Source: Pontibacterium granulatum (GTDB taxonomy: Bacteria; Pseudomonadota; Gammaproteobacteria; Pseudomonadales; Balneatricaceae). Taken from it: DNA of 64,000 nt. The stretch covers positions 124,001 through 188,000 of the forward strand of contig NZ_JASBRH010000001.1 in NCBI RefSeq assembly GCF_029961155.1, written 5' to 3'. The first letter of the stretch is position 1. Each line of letters starts with the position of its first letter. The notes beneath the pieces were generated by a model. That model saw nothing but the letters and a program-made list of their open reading frames with translations. It was not told where the DNA came from and made no database searches. Below are positions 20,319 through 29,497 of the stretch, piece after piece. Made by a program: the position numbers and the translations under genes.

Positions 20319-20334
20319 TGCAAAAAGCGGGCCA
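20319..20334 (-). promoter_or_regulatory. Near-consensus sigma-54 promoter of the fliE operon
   Basis: The minus strand reads TGGCCCGCTTTTTGCA, matching the consensus TGGCACGNNNNTTGCA at every defined base but one. It would give a leader of roughly 120 bases for fliE. It physically overlaps the right arm and T-tract of the intrinsic terminator of the preceding exonuclease gene, so the two signals share sequence. FleQ/sigma-54 control of fliE is known in polar-flagellate gammaproteobacteria. Confidence 0.72.
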
Positions 20335-20345
20335 TATGCCCGCTT
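20322..20345 (-). terminator. Intrinsic terminator after the exonuclease gene
   Basis: On the minus strand AAGCGGGC, a short loop and GCCCGCTT form an 8-bp GC-rich stem followed by a T5 run. It lies about 25 bases beyond the exonuclease stop codon. The 3' half doubles as the -24/-12 region of the fliE promoter. Confidence 0.8.
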
Positions 20346-20370
20346 AGATTTAAACCTAATGAGATTGTGT

Positions 20371-21000
20371 TTAGCAGTTAACAGCAGGGGGCTCGCCGTG
20401 CTTCAAACGCACATACATCAGCGCCACAGTGATTGCATCACCCAGTGCCGTATGCCTTTCTAGCATCGGGATATCCAAGGATTTTGAGATGGTATCAAAG
20501 CGCAGATCCACATTACCGCCCACAGAACGCCATTTAATGATGTCGTGATAAACATGGGACAACTCTACCGCCTTGTTTGGTAGGCTAAAGCCGTATTTGG
20601 GACGGATAAACTTATCAAGCATGCGGATATCGTAGTTGACGTAATAACCCAGGATGGGCCGGTTACCCACAAACTCCAGCACCTGCTCCAGCGCGTCGTC
20701 CAACTCAATCCCCTCAGTCAAATCACTGGCGCGGATTTTATGAATCTTGATCGAATCGCCGGTTAGGGACTCAGGTGCCTTTAACTTGATGTCCAGTCGG
20801 TCACTGGTCATCACGCGGTTGCCTTTGATGCGCACAGCGCCAATGGAAAGGATCTCGCCCTTTTTGACATCCAGACTGGTTGTCTCACAGTCCAGTGACA
20901 CAACTTCATCCCCGTCATACGCCTCAAAAAGGTGGGCATGAGGACCGTTCTTGTGATTGTACTTTTCTTTTAATCTTCTTATTGTTCTTGGGATAATCAT
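20371..21000 (-). CDS. DnaQ-like 3'-5' exonuclease (DEDD family)
   Basis: Predicted 3'-5' exonuclease of the DNA polymerase III epsilon-like superfamily. 209 residues. Exo I is VSLDCETTSLD (D37 and E39), Exo II lies around ILGYYVNYDIRMLDK, and Exo III is in ERHTALGDAITVALMY. The last keeps the catalytic His and Asp of the DEDDh type. It starts 3 bases after the DUF294 protein, so the pair are coupled. This exonuclease-DUF294-symporter association recurs in gammaproteobacteria (family knowledge). Substrate and role are unknown, and it is not the replicative epsilon subunit. Confidence 0.85.
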   Translation of the reverse strand: MIIPRTIRRLKEKYNHKNGPHAHLFEAYDGDEVVSLDCETTSLDVKKGEILSIGAVRIKGNRVMTSDRLDIKLKAPESLTGDSIKIHKIRASDLTEGIELDDALEQVLEFVGNRPILGYYVNYDIRMLDKFIRPKYGFSLPNKAVELSHVYHDIIKWRSVGGNVDLRFDTISKSLDIPMLERHTALGDAITVALMYVRLKHGEPPAVNC

Positions 21001-21003
21001 CGC

Positions 21004-22836
21004 CTAGCTCCCAAGGTGGTAGCGTAATGTCAGGTGTTTCTTAAAGCCTTTCACGATATGCAGCGCATCTCGCAACAGGTCACGCTCCATTTTATCCAAA
21101 CCCGCCAGCTCAATGATATTAGGCGTTTGGTCTACGCCGCTCTCGGACTGCTCCATACGCTTGATCTGCTGACGCAAACGCAACTGAATAAACAAGCTCA
21201 GCGCCTCGCTCATCTCACGGCCATGTTTTTCCTGTATTTGCCCGGCGGCAACCAGCGCTTCAATTCGCTTGAAGGTGTTGGTCACCTTGATACGATGCTC
21301 AAGCGCCAAAGTTCTGACACCGTGCACGATTGGGAAAATCCCTCCCTTCTTGATATCCAGCTCACCTTTCTCCTTCAGGTTTCCAAAGAATGTCAGCGGC
21401 GTATCAAACTCAATGGACGCACGGGCGAAGTGAGAGAAGAACACATCATTGTTGCGCAGGTAACGCATAAACCAATTGCGACTTGCCTTAAAGATCGCTG
21501 GGTTACCCGCTACCGGCTTGGCGTCAACAGCGATTGCCAGATTCATCAAGGCTTCACCATCGCAGGTTTCCGCCCAGTCACTTAGCATCTGCGTCCAGTC
21601 ACCCAAGGATTTAACCCAGTCGGGGTTGGATACCATAATGTTGCCCGGGCATGGCGGGAAACCAAACTCAATCAGCGTTTTGCTGAACTCATTCAGGCGT
21701 TCCTGCATCTCCGGCCATACTAGGCCATCGCGATGGATAATTGCGTTGTCCTGATCGGTCTTCATGATCTGCTCGCCACGGCCTTCAGAGCCCATCACCA
21801 CCAGGCATACGTGTGGCTGCATATCCGCCGGAATCATGATATCGAACAGCTTGGCCATGATACGACCATTCATGGCCGCCAGCAGGTCCATCGCGAAACG
21901 GGTTTTTACGCCATGGGAGACCAAAGCCTTGATCAGATCATCCAGACCGGAAGCCGCCTCATGCAGGTCTTCCACGGTCTGTGCTCGCTCAATACGCAAG
22001 CCGATAACATGGGAGTGACTGGAGAAATAACTCAGCACATCGGTCAGCTCGATAATGCCTTCCAGCTGAGCGCCACTCATCACCACAACACGTTCGATAC
22101 GCTGCTGCGTCATGATGATCAGAGCATTGAAGAGGTAGTCTTCGGGATCTATCGTGATCAGACGATAACTGGCCACCTCGGCGATATCTTTATGCAGAGG
22201 CATCTTGTTGATAATGATCGCATCCAGCAGGTCGGTACCGGTGACAATACCGTAACGGTTGCCGCGCTTGACCATCATACAGTCCGCCTTCTGCTCACGC
22301 ATCAGACGGGTCGCTTCATCGATACTGGTGCCTTCCAGGATGATCAGCGGCTCACGGATTACCCCACTGGATACCTTAGCGAGCATAAACTCCGCCATAT
22401 CCTGATCACCACCGTGCTGGGCGACGATTTCGGACTTGGCAGAAAGATTTTGCTGAAAGTAGTCCGCAAACAGGCTGTTCGAGGACATCAGATCCAGCAG
22501 AATCTTGGTTGGCAGGATATGACAGATTGTTTCCTCTTCCGCTATGAAGTTGTGAATCGCGGTACCACGAATAGCAGACCAGGCACCAAAGTAATCTTCA
22601 TTGGTGTAATGCACAAACACATGCAACTGCTGATCTGACTCTCCGCTGTCAGCGGCTTCACTTTCGCTGACCAAACCTTTCAGAATGATGAACACCCCTT
22701 CCGGTTCAGACCCAGCCTCTAACAACTTTTCACCTTTCTGGTAATAGCCGATATCCAGATTCTGACGAAGCAGGTCACGCTCACGCTCATCCAACAAGCT
22801 GAATGGCATGTTCTCCATATTAAAAGATGAAGGCAT
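21004..22836 (-). CDS. cNMP-binding/CBS/DUF294 nucleotidyltransferase-like signalling protein
   Basis: About 610 residues. It has an N-terminal cyclic-nucleotide-binding-like domain (near FNMENMPFSLLDERERDLLR to residue 130), then two CBS repeats (about residues 150-270). A DUF294 nucleotidyltransferase-like domain with MGSEGRGEQIMKTDQDNAII and a DUF294 C-terminal domain follow. The GS-x9-D-x-D pattern resembles GlnD-type nucleotidyltransferases. I place the start at ATG 22834-22836, which has GGGAG seven bases upstream. A longer frame to 22875 would begin inside the terminator of the symporter gene. Probably a metabolic sensor linked to acetate uptake; the target is unknown. Confidence 0.85.
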   Translation of the reverse strand: MPSSFNMENMPFSLLDERERDLLRQNLDIGYYQKGEKLLEAGSEPEGVFIILKGLVSESEAADSGESDQQLHVFVHYTNEDYFGAWSAIRGTAIHNFIAEEETICHILPTKILLDLMSSNSLFADYFQQNLSAKSEIVAQHGGDQDMAEFMLAKVSSGVIREPLIILEGTSIDEATRLMREQKADCMMVKRGNRYGIVTGTDLLDAIIINKMPLHKDIAEVASYRLITIDPEDYLFNALIIMTQQRIERVVVMSGAQLEGIIELTDVLSYFSSHSHVIGLRIERAQTVEDLHEAASGLDDLIKALVSHGVKTRFAMDLLAAMNGRIMAKLFDIMIPADMQPHVCLVVMGSEGRGEQIMKTDQDNAIIHRDGLVWPEMQERLNEFSKTLIEFGFPPCPGNIMVSNPDWVKSLGDWTQMLSDWAETCDGEALMNLAIAVDAKPVAGNPAIFKASRNWFMRYLRNNDVFFSHFARASIEFDTPLTFFGNLKEKGELDIKKGGIFPIVHGVRTLALEHRIKVTNTFKRIEALVAAGQIQEKHGREMSEALSLFIQLRLRQQIKRMEQSESGVDQTPNIIELAGLDKMERDLLRDALHIVKGFKKHLTLRYHLGS

Positions 22837-22856
22837 ATCCTTTCTCCCAACCAAAA

Positions 22857-22893
22857 ATAAAAAAAGGCACACCAACTCGCGTTGATGCGCCTT
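22857..22893 (-). terminator. Intrinsic terminator of the symporter operon
   Basis: On the minus strand a 13-bp stem (AAGGCGCATCAAC / GTTGGTGTGCCTT, two wobble pairs, GCGA loop) is followed by TTTTTATTTTT. It starts 22 bases beyond the symporter stop. Its T-tract runs up to the ribosome-binding site of the next gene. Confidence 0.88.
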
Positions 22894-22915
22894 ACGAAGT
22901 GACTAACTCAGGCTA

Positions 22916-24724
22916 TTAGTGAGCGTGAGCAGTACCTGCGCCGCGAGGGATACGCAGATCTTCTACGATACTCTGCATCTCTTCGGATGGCGGAGGAGTC
23001 ACTTGAGCAACGACTACCGCTACGATGAAGTGCAGGATCATACCAACAGTACCGAAACCACCTGGGGAGATACCCATGAAGTAGTCTGCGGAGCTGCCGC
23101 CACCGAATACGAAGTACCACATGTAGCCAACAGTAGAGATCAGACCTACCAGCATACCTGCGATCGCACCCTGAGTGTTCATGCGCTTGTAGAAGATACC
23201 CAGCATCAGAGTCGGGAATACGGACGCACATGCGATACCGAATGCCAACGCAACCACCTGAGCTACGAAGCCTGGAGGGTTGATACCGAAGTAACCAGCG
23301 ATACAGATCGCTACGATTGCCGCCAGACGTGCGTACATCAACTCCTGCTTATCAGAAATATTCGGGTTGATTGTCTTCTTCATCAAGTCATGCGAGATCG
23401 CTGTGGAGATTACCAGCAGCAGACCCGCCGCAGTAGACAATGCTGCTGCAACCGCACCTGCAGCCACCAGAGCGATTACCCATGCAGGCAGATTCGCGAT
23501 CTCTGGGTTAGCCAGTACCATGATGTCACGGTCAACATATACTTCGTTGGCGAATGGCTGTTTGCTTGCGTCGAAAGAAGCATCAGTCTTAGCGTTGGAG
23601 GTCATACGCTGACCCTCTTCGCCACGCTCTTCGATGAACGCCGGCTTGCCTTTCGCACCATCAAACGCAGCACCTGCAGCGTACTGTACTTTGCCGTCGC
23701 CATTGCGATCGTTCCACGCCAGCAGACCCGCATTTTCCCAGTTCTTGAACCAACCCGGCATCTCAGCGTAAGCAGTACCGGCGTTATCCGGACCGTTTAC
23801 TTCCTGGATCAGGTTTACACGACCGAAACCAGCAACACCAGGAACTGCAGTGTACAGCAGCGCGATGAAGATCAGCGCCCAACCACCGGTAGTACGCGCA
23901 TCTTTTACACGAGGTACTGTGAAGAAACGTACAATTACGTGTGGCAGACCTGCGGTACCGCACATCAGTGCAACGGTCAAGAAGAAGATATCCACGGTGG
24001 ATTTCTTACCTGCGGTGTACTGAGAGAAGCCCAGATCAATCGACAGCTGGTCAAGCGTCGCCAGTACAGACTGACCGCTTTCCAGTGTTGCACCCAGACC
24101 CAGCTGAGGCAGGAAGTGACCGGTAATCTGTGCAGACAGGAAGAATGCTGGAACGGTAAACGCCAGGATCAGTACACAGTACTGTGCAACCTGAGTGTAG
24201 GTAATACCTTTCATACCACCCAGCACAGCGTAGAAGAATACAATCGCCATACCTACGACTACACCGGTGTTGATGTCAACGTGCAGGTATCGGGAGAATA
24301 CGATACCAACACCACGCATCTGACCAGCTACGTAAGTGAAGGAGATTACGATCGTACAAACGACTGCGATGGTACGCGCAAGGTTTGAACCGTAACGGTC
24401 GCCCACGAAATCAGGCACGGTGAACTTACCGAATTTACGCAGGTAAGGAGCCAACAGCAGCGCCAGCAGTACGTATCCACCGGTCCAGCCCATCAGGTAA
24501 GCGGAACCATCACGGCCGATGAAAGAGATCAGACCCGCCAGGGAGATAAAGGATGCTGCAGACATCCAGTCTGCTGCGGTCGCCATACCGTTCGCAATGG
24601 GAGGTACACCACCGCCTGCAACGTAGAATTCTTTGGTAGATCCTGCGCGCGCCCAGATCGCAATACCGATATAAAGCGCGAATGATCCACCAATGAAGAG
24701 GTAAGTAAGTAAATCGAGACTCAT
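22916..24724 (-). CDS. Sodium:solute symporter, acetate permease (ActP)-like
   Basis: SSS-family sodium-coupled transporter. 602 residues with about 13 hydrophobic segments. GMATAADWMSAASFISLAGL in the first third and ALSTAAGLLLVISTAISHDL further on are hallmark ActP/SSS motifs. It has an extra hydrophilic loop of about 80 residues (around residues 330-410). The small DUF4212 gene just upstream marks it as the VC_2705-type subfamily, distinct from the classical DUF485-ActP pair. Acetate or another short carboxylate is the likely substrate, inferred from the nearby acs and CrbS/R-like genes. Confidence 0.9.
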   Translation of the reverse strand: MSLDLLTYLFIGGSFALYIGIAIWARAGSTKEFYVAGGGVPPIANGMATAADWMSAASFISLAGLISFIGRDGSAYLMGWTGGYVLLALLLAPYLRKFGKFTVPDFVGDRYGSNLARTIAVVCTIVISFTYVAGQMRGVGIVFSRYLHVDINTGVVVGMAIVFFYAVLGGMKGITYTQVAQYCVLILAFTVPAFFLSAQITGHFLPQLGLGATLESGQSVLATLDQLSIDLGFSQYTAGKKSTVDIFFLTVALMCGTAGLPHVIVRFFTVPRVKDARTTGGWALIFIALLYTAVPGVAGFGRVNLIQEVNGPDNAGTAYAEMPGWFKNWENAGLLAWNDRNGDGKVQYAAGAAFDGAKGKPAFIEERGEEGQRMTSNAKTDASFDASKQPFANEVYVDRDIMVLANPEIANLPAWVIALVAAGAVAAALSTAAGLLLVISTAISHDLMKKTINPNISDKQELMYARLAAIVAICIAGYFGINPPGFVAQVVALAFGIACASVFPTLMLGIFYKRMNTQGAIAGMLVGLISTVGYMWYFVFGGGSSADYFMGISPGGFGTVGMILHFIVAVVVAQVTPPPSEEMQSIVEDLRIPRGAGTAHAH

Positions 24725-24760
24725 AACAATGCCGTCCTTAATAAATTATTTTTATTTTTG

Positions 24761-25021
24761 TTATTCGTGAACGTCATATTTTTCGTCGAGCTTGTTCATG
24801 GACGAAACGTACATCCAGATCAAGATAACGAAGACGAAGATAGAACCCTGCTGACCAAACCAGAAACCCAGTGGGAATCCGAAGAACTGGATAGCATCCA
24901 ACTGATCAGCAAAAAGGATACCGCAGCCGTAGGAGACTACGAACCAAACGGAAAGATAGGAGACGATTATGCGCAAGTTTTCTTTCCAATACGCTTGCGC
25001 CTGTTCAGGGCTGATAGACAT
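24761..25021 (-). CDS. DUF4212 membrane protein, symporter small subunit
   Basis: 86-residue membrane protein with two hydrophobic segments (IVSYLSVWFVVSYGCGILFA and a second around SIFVFVILIWMYVSSMNKLD). It matches the DUF4212 pattern, including the aromatic-Gly-Phe core FGFPLGFWFGQQGS. It precedes the symporter by 36 bases and is likely its accessory subunit, analogous in layout to DUF485/ActP. First gene of the unit; an operator-like sequence lies about 85 bases upstream. Confidence 0.9.
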   Translation of the reverse strand: MSISPEQAQAYWKENLRIIVSYLSVWFVVSYGCGILFADQLDAIQFFGFPLGFWFGQQGSIFVFVILIWMYVSSMNKLDEKYDVHE

Positions 25022-25104
25022 TGCACCATCCTTATTTTTTTTATGAATTAGGTGGAACTAAAGACAGGATAGAGACTAGCAGAGCGTTGCCCAGTTCAAA
25101 GCCC

Positions 25105-25115
25105 GACTTTGGTCT
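25105..25115. promoter_or_regulatory. Degenerate copy of the acs operator-like motif
   Basis: GACTTTGGTCT differs in one base from the core of the paired AGACATTGGTCT motif upstream of acs. It lies about 85 bases before the DUF4212-symporter start, where a shared regulator such as the LuxR-type protein encoded nearby could act. Only one copy is recognisable and the placement relative to a promoter is uncertain. The rest of 25022-25263 shows no gene. Confidence 0.35.
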
Positions 25116-25263
25116 GATAGGAATGCTTGATTCCTAAAGCAATTTATCGGCCACCCCGCTAAATTCAAGGGCTACAGCCAAATCTAAAAACACCTTTGCG
25201 TTCAACGCTCTATACAAAGGTATAAGACGAGATTGGGCTTATTTAACAGAAGGAGTACACTAC

Positions 25264-25432
25264 GGAAGGTGCGAACAATTCCTGTAGGCACTTAGCATGC
25301 CCGTTGGGTACTGGCTTTCGGGAAGGTTCACAATCAAGGAAGCGCTTTGCAGGAATGTTGCAACCTTGCAAAAAGCGCTGATACCGAGTGTGAAGTTTCC
25401 CGATATCCCCACAGGGCTTATTCACACCTTCC
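25264..25432. repeat. Inverted-terminus palindromic repeat, copy A (169 bp)
   Basis: Bounded by imperfect 22-bp inverted termini (GGAAGGTGCGAACAA at the left, and the complement of GGAAGGTGTGAATAAG at the right). Inside are nested inverted repeats: CGGGAAggTTCACA (25319-25332) against TGTGAAgtTTCCCG (25389-25402), and AGCGCTTTGCA (25341-25351) against TGCAaaAAGCGCT (25367-25379). A second, longer copy lies at 30288-30551. It ends 35 bases before the hybrid kinase start and could place a hairpin in that leader. No transposase is encoded, so it resembles a MITE or REP-like element. Confidence 0.85.
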
Positions 25433-25467
25433 TATCTTTCCTGGACATTTCAAGGAGCAGGCACGCC

Positions 25468-28400
25468 ATGTTGTCAGGCTGGACGGTTATCATGATTTCG
25501 CTCGCTTACGTCGGGCTACTGTTCGCCATCGCCTATTATGGAGATAAAGCCCCTACTCCGAACAGAATTGGCAAGCAGGTTATCTACTCGCTGTCACTTG
25601 CCGTTTACTGCTCTTCCTGGACGTTTTATGGTGCGGTTGGACGTGCCTCCACCAGCGGCTGGGAGTTCCTCGCCACCTATCTGGGTCCAATCCTGGTATT
25701 TATGTTCGGCTGGCAGGTGATCGAGAAGATCGTCCTGATCAGCAAACAGCAAAACATCACCTCCATCTCGGACTTTATCTCGTCCCGCTACGGTAAGAGC
25801 CAGTTGCTCGCGGTCCTGGTAACCCTAATAGCGGTACTGGGCACGATTCCTTATATTGCGATGCAGCTTAAAGCGGTCGCCATCAGCTTCAGCGCAATCA
25901 CGGCAGGAAGCGAAACCTCACTCGGAAAAGGCAGTGATACCGCACTGTTTGTCGCTATGCTGATGGCCGTGTTCGCCATTCTGTTTGGTACCCGCCATAT
26001 CGATGCCACCGAACACCATGAAGGCCTTGTATTAGCGGTCGCCTTTGAATCGATCATCAAGCTGACCGCCTTTATCGCGGTGGGCGTCTTTGTGACCTAC
26101 GAGATCTTCGACGGACCGGCCCCGTTGATAACAAGCATTGGTGAGCAGCTGGATCAGAACCAGAATTTCCAGTCATTACTGCAGGACAGTTTCCTGGTCG
26201 AGACGATACTCGCCTGTGCTGCCGTCATCTGCCTGCCACGGCAGTTTCAGGTCACCATCGTAGAGACCACCGACATCGACAACCTCAAGCTGGCTCGCTG
26301 GCTGTTTCCGCTCTATATGGCCCTGTTGGCATTCTTCGTATTACCGATCTCCACCGCGGGCCTCTCCTACTTCGATGAATACAGCGCAGTGGACGCTGAT
26401 ACCTTTGTACTGATGCTGCCGTTAGCCGAGGGCCAGTTTAACCTGGCCACCTTTGCCTTTATCGGCGGGCTGTCCGCCGCAACCAGCATGGTTATCGTAG
26501 CCGCTATCGCCTTGGCAACCATGGTGTGCAACGACATCATTATGCCGATGCTGTTCCGCATCTCCTGGCTAAACCTTTCCCAGAGCAAAGACCTCGGCGC
26601 ACTGCTGCTCAAAGTCCGTCGCGTCACCATCATGTGCCTGATGCTGCTGGCTTACTTCTACTACCGTATTCTCGGCGACCAAGGCTCACTGGCATCCTTT
26701 GGTCTGCTGGCCTTTGTTGCAGCAATCCAGTTCCTGCCTGCGATTATTGGCGGCCTGTACTGGAAAACCGGCTCACGCAACGGTGTGTTCATCGGCATGA
26801 GCACAGGTTTCCTGCTGTGGCTGTACACCTTGGTGATCCCAACCCTGATGGAAGGTGGGCTGATCGGCGATCACTTCCTCGAAAACGGCTTACTGTCCGT
26901 GAGCTGGCTGAAACCAACTGCCCTGTTTGGCCTGGATCACCTTGATCCGTTGACCCACGGTGTGTTTTGGAGCCTCTCTGCCAACATCGCGCTCTACATT
27001 CTGGTGTCGCGTTACAGCTCCCGCCGCCTGGTAGATCGCATCCAGGCCAGCGCCTTTGTGGATATCTACAACAAGGCCCTGCCGGAAACGTCACGCCATT
27101 ACGAGCACGTGACCGTGGGTGACCTGCAGATGCTGACCGAGCGCTTCCTCGGTATCAGTCGTACCCAGCACTCTTTTACCGGCTTTGCCCTGCAACGGGG
27201 CGAAGAACCGCCCCTATCCGGCGACAAGGCCACCCCGGAACTGATCCAATTCACCGAGCGCCTGCTCGCCGGTGTGATTGGTGCATCCTCTGCCCGCATC
27301 GTCCTCGCCTCTATCCTGCAGGGGCGGGATATGCAGATTGGGGACGTGGTAACCATCGTAGACGAAGCTTCGCAGGCACTGCGCTTTAACCGCTCCCTGC
27401 TGCAATCCACCATCGAGAACATCAGCCTGGGCATAAGCGTAGTGGACCAGCAGATGCGCCTTGTCGCCTGGAACCGACCATACGTGGAGATGTTCGACTA
27501 CCCCGAAGGCCTGATCTGTGTCGGGCGCCCGATCGAGGAGGTATTCCGTCACAACGCAATCAAGGGCGAATACGGCCCCGGGGATATCGAGACCCAGGTA
27601 AAAAAACGCCTGGAAGTGCTGCGCTCCAGCCAGCCGCACAGCTACGAGCGTTTTCGCCCGGATGGCACCGTGCTCGATGTACGCGGCAACCCGATGCCAA
27701 ACGGGGGTTACGTTAACACCTACATGGACATCACCGACCATAAACAGATTGAAGAAGCGCTGCGTGAGAGTGAGCAGAATATCCGTATCTATACCGACAA
27801 CGTTCCGGTACTGATCGCCTATCTGGACCCCAACCGGCGTTACCTATTCGTCAACAAGGCGTACGCCCGCACCTTTGGTCTGGACCGGCACAATATCTCC
27901 GGCCAACCCTGCTACAAAGTATTGCCTGACGACGAATACGAGTTGCGCACCCCGTACATCAGGGAAGTCCTCAGTGGCAAGCGTCAGCGCTTTGAAACCA
28001 TGCTCCCCACCAAGGACGACAGCATCCGTTATGCCGAAGTGACCTACATACCGCATATCGGCGAATACGGTGACGTTCTGGGTTACTTCACCCTCTACCA
28101 GGACATTACTGAACGCCGCCTGGCCGAGCAGGCCCTGCAGGAAACCAACGAAACACTGGAGCAGCGCGTCAAAGAGCGAACCCACGCCCTGTCGGTGGTA
28201 AACAAAGAGTTGCGCAAGGAAAACACCATCCGCGCCCTGATGGAAGATGAGCTTCGCCAAGCAAAATCCGATGCGGACGCGGCCAACCTGGGCAAAACAC
28301 GCTTCCTTGCGGCAGCCAGTCATGACCTGCTGCAACCCCTGAACGCCGCCCGCCTGTTCTCATCAGCCCTGGCTCAACAGAGCCACAGCGACGAGACCCG

Positions 28401-29406
28401 TCAATTAGTTGACAACCTGGACGGCTCCCTTAAAGCTGCCGAAGAGCTGATTACCGCCATTCTGGATATCTCCAAACTGGATGCCGGCGCACTGGAACCG
28501 TCCATTACCGATTTCTCGGTGGATGACCTGTTCAGCAACCTGAGCACCGAGTTCACCGCGATGGCCTCGGACAAGTCGCTCAAATTCCGCTGCCACCCCT
28601 GCAATCTGGTGGTGCGCTCCGATCAGAAATTGCTGCGCCGCATACTGCAAAACTTCCTTTCGAACGCGATTCGGTACACTCAGCAGGGCGGTATCTTGCT
28701 GGGTTGCCGCAAGCGAGGCAACAAGTTGCGTTTTGAGGTCTGGGATACCGGTGTTGGAATCCCGCAAAACAAGTTGAAAGAGGTGTTTGAGGAGTTCCGC
28801 CGCATCGATAACCCCAAACACTCTCAGGTGCAAGGGCTGGGGCTGGGGCTGGCGATCACCGAACGTATCGCCCGCATGCTGGAGCATCGTCTGCAAGTCC
28901 GTTCGTGGCCAACCAAAGGCACAGTCTTCAGCGTTGAAGTACCACTAGGTGAAGCCAAACAGGCCGTGAAGCAGAAACCGGAGAACCGCGGCTGGATCCG
29001 CAGCAAAGGCCTGAACGGCGTCCGGGTACTGGTGATCGATAACGAACCAAAGATCCTGGAAGGCATGAGCGCCCTGCTCGGCGGTTGGTCTTGTGAGGTT
29101 GCAGTGGCGATCTCTGGTAACGAAGCCATCGCCCGGATCCAGGAGGCGCACTTCGAACCGGATATCATCCTGGCCGACTATCACCTCTCAGAGACCGATA
29201 CCGGTGTACGAGCACTTGCAGAGATTCGCACGCTGACCGAACGTGACATTCCCGCTGTTGTGATCACCGCCGACCGCACGGAAGAGGTAAAAGCCGAGAT
29301 CGAAGCCTGCGGCGCACAGCTGCTGACCAAGCCCATTAGACCGGCTGCACTGCGCGCTATTATCAACAAGATGATTGCCAACGCCCGCGCAATGGCCACC
29401 GAATAA
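25468..29406 (+). CDS. SSS-sensor hybrid histidine kinase (CrbS/MxtR-like)
   Basis: About 1312 residues. An N-terminal sodium:solute-symporter-like membrane domain (about residues 1-480, around 13 helices) is followed by PAS-type domains (about 640 and 770) and a short coiled coil. A HisKA domain with the phospho-acceptor in ASHDLLQPLNAAR (about 950), a HATPase domain (WDTGVGIPQ, GLGLGLAI) and a C-terminal receiver with ILADYHLSETDTG follow. The start is ATG 25468 with AAGGAG ten bases upstream. A longer frame to 25297 would read through the palindromic repeat and is rejected. The architecture matches CrbS/MxtR kinases that control acs; its likely partner is the convergent LuxR-type regulator. 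Confidence 0.9.
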   Translation: MLSGWTVIMISLAYVGLLFAIAYYGDKAPTPNRIGKQVIYSLSLAVYCSSWTFYGAVGRASTSGWEFLATYLGPILVFMFGWQVIEKIVLISKQQNITSISDFISSRYGKSQLLAVLVTLIAVLGTIPYIAMQLKAVAISFSAITAGSETSLGKGSDTALFVAMLMAVFAILFGTRHIDATEHHEGLVLAVAFESIIKLTAFIAVGVFVTYEIFDGPAPLITSIGEQLDQNQNFQSLLQDSFLVETILACAAVICLPRQFQVTIVETTDIDNLKLARWLFPLYMALLAFFVLPISTAGLSYFDEYSAVDADTFVLMLPLAEGQFNLATFAFIGGLSAATSMVIVAAIALATMVCNDIIMPMLFRISWLNLSQSKDLGALLLKVRRVTIMCLMLLAYFYYRILGDQGSLASFGLLAFVAAIQFLPAIIGGLYWKTGSRNGVFIGMSTGFLLWLYTLVIPTLMEGGLIGDHFLENGLLSVSWLKPTALFGLDHLDPLTHGVFWSLSANIALYILVSRYSSRRLVDRIQASAFVDIYNKALPETSRHYEHVTVGDLQMLTERFLGISRTQHSFTGFALQRGEEPPLSGDKATPELIQFTERLLAGVIGASSARIVLASILQGRDMQIGDVVTIVDEASQALRFNRSLLQSTIENISLGISVVDQQMRLVAWNRPYVEMFDYPEGLICVGRPIEEVFRHNAIKGEYGPGDIETQVKKRLEVLRSSQPHSYERFRPDGTVLDVRGNPMPNGGYVNTYMDITDHKQIEEALRESEQNIRIYTDNVPVLIAYLDPNRRYLFVNKAYARTFGLDRHNISGQPCYKVLPDDEYELRTPYIREVLSGKRQRFETMLPTKDDSIRYAEVTYIPHIGEYGDVLGYFTLYQDITERRLAEQALQETNETLEQRVKERTHALSVVNKELRKENTIRALMEDELRQAKSDADAANLGKTRFLAAASHDLLQPLNAARLFSSALAQQSHSDETRQLVDNLDGSLKAAEELITAILDISKLDAGALEPSITDFSVDDLFSNLSTEFTAMASDKSLKFRCHPCNLVVRSDQKLLRRILQNFLSNAIRYTQQGGILLGCRKRGNKLRFEVWDTGVGIPQNKLKEVFEEFRRIDNPKHSQVQGLGLGLAITERIARMLEHRLQVRSWPTKGTVFSVEVPLGEAKQAVKQKPENRGWIRSKGLNGVRVLVIDNEPKILEGMSALLGGWSCEVAVAISGNEAIARIQEAHFEPDIILADYHLSETDTGVRALAEIRTLTERDIPAVVITADRTEEVKAEIEACGAQLLTKPIRPAALRAIINKMIANARAMATE

Positions 29407-29424
29407 GTCGGAAATACAGACAAT

Positions 29425-29451
29425 AAAAAAGGTGCCACTGGCACCTTTTTT
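29425..29451. terminator. Bidirectional terminator between the kinase and regulator genes
   Basis: AAAAAA, GGTGCC, ACT, GGCACC and TTTTTT form a perfect hairpin flanked by A6 and T6. It can terminate both the plus-strand kinase transcript (stop at 29406) and the minus-strand regulator transcript (stop at 29498). Confidence 0.93.
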
Positions 29452-29497
29452 ATTAATCGATGACTCTCACCCCTTTCGAGTGAATTCAGCCTCAGAC

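Noticed and set aside
22837-22875. Upstream start for the DUF294 protein
   Set aside because: The 13 extra codons come from the T-rich end of the symporter terminator; ATG 22836 has a proper ribosome-binding site.
22919-24388. Open frame of about 490 codons antisense to the symporter gene
   Set aside because: The sequence is non-biological in composition and the sense strand encodes an unmistakable SSS transporter.
25297-25467. N-terminal extension of the hybrid kinase
   Set aside because: It would translate through the palindromic repeat. The ATG at 25468 has AAGGAG upstream and begins with a natural membrane segment.
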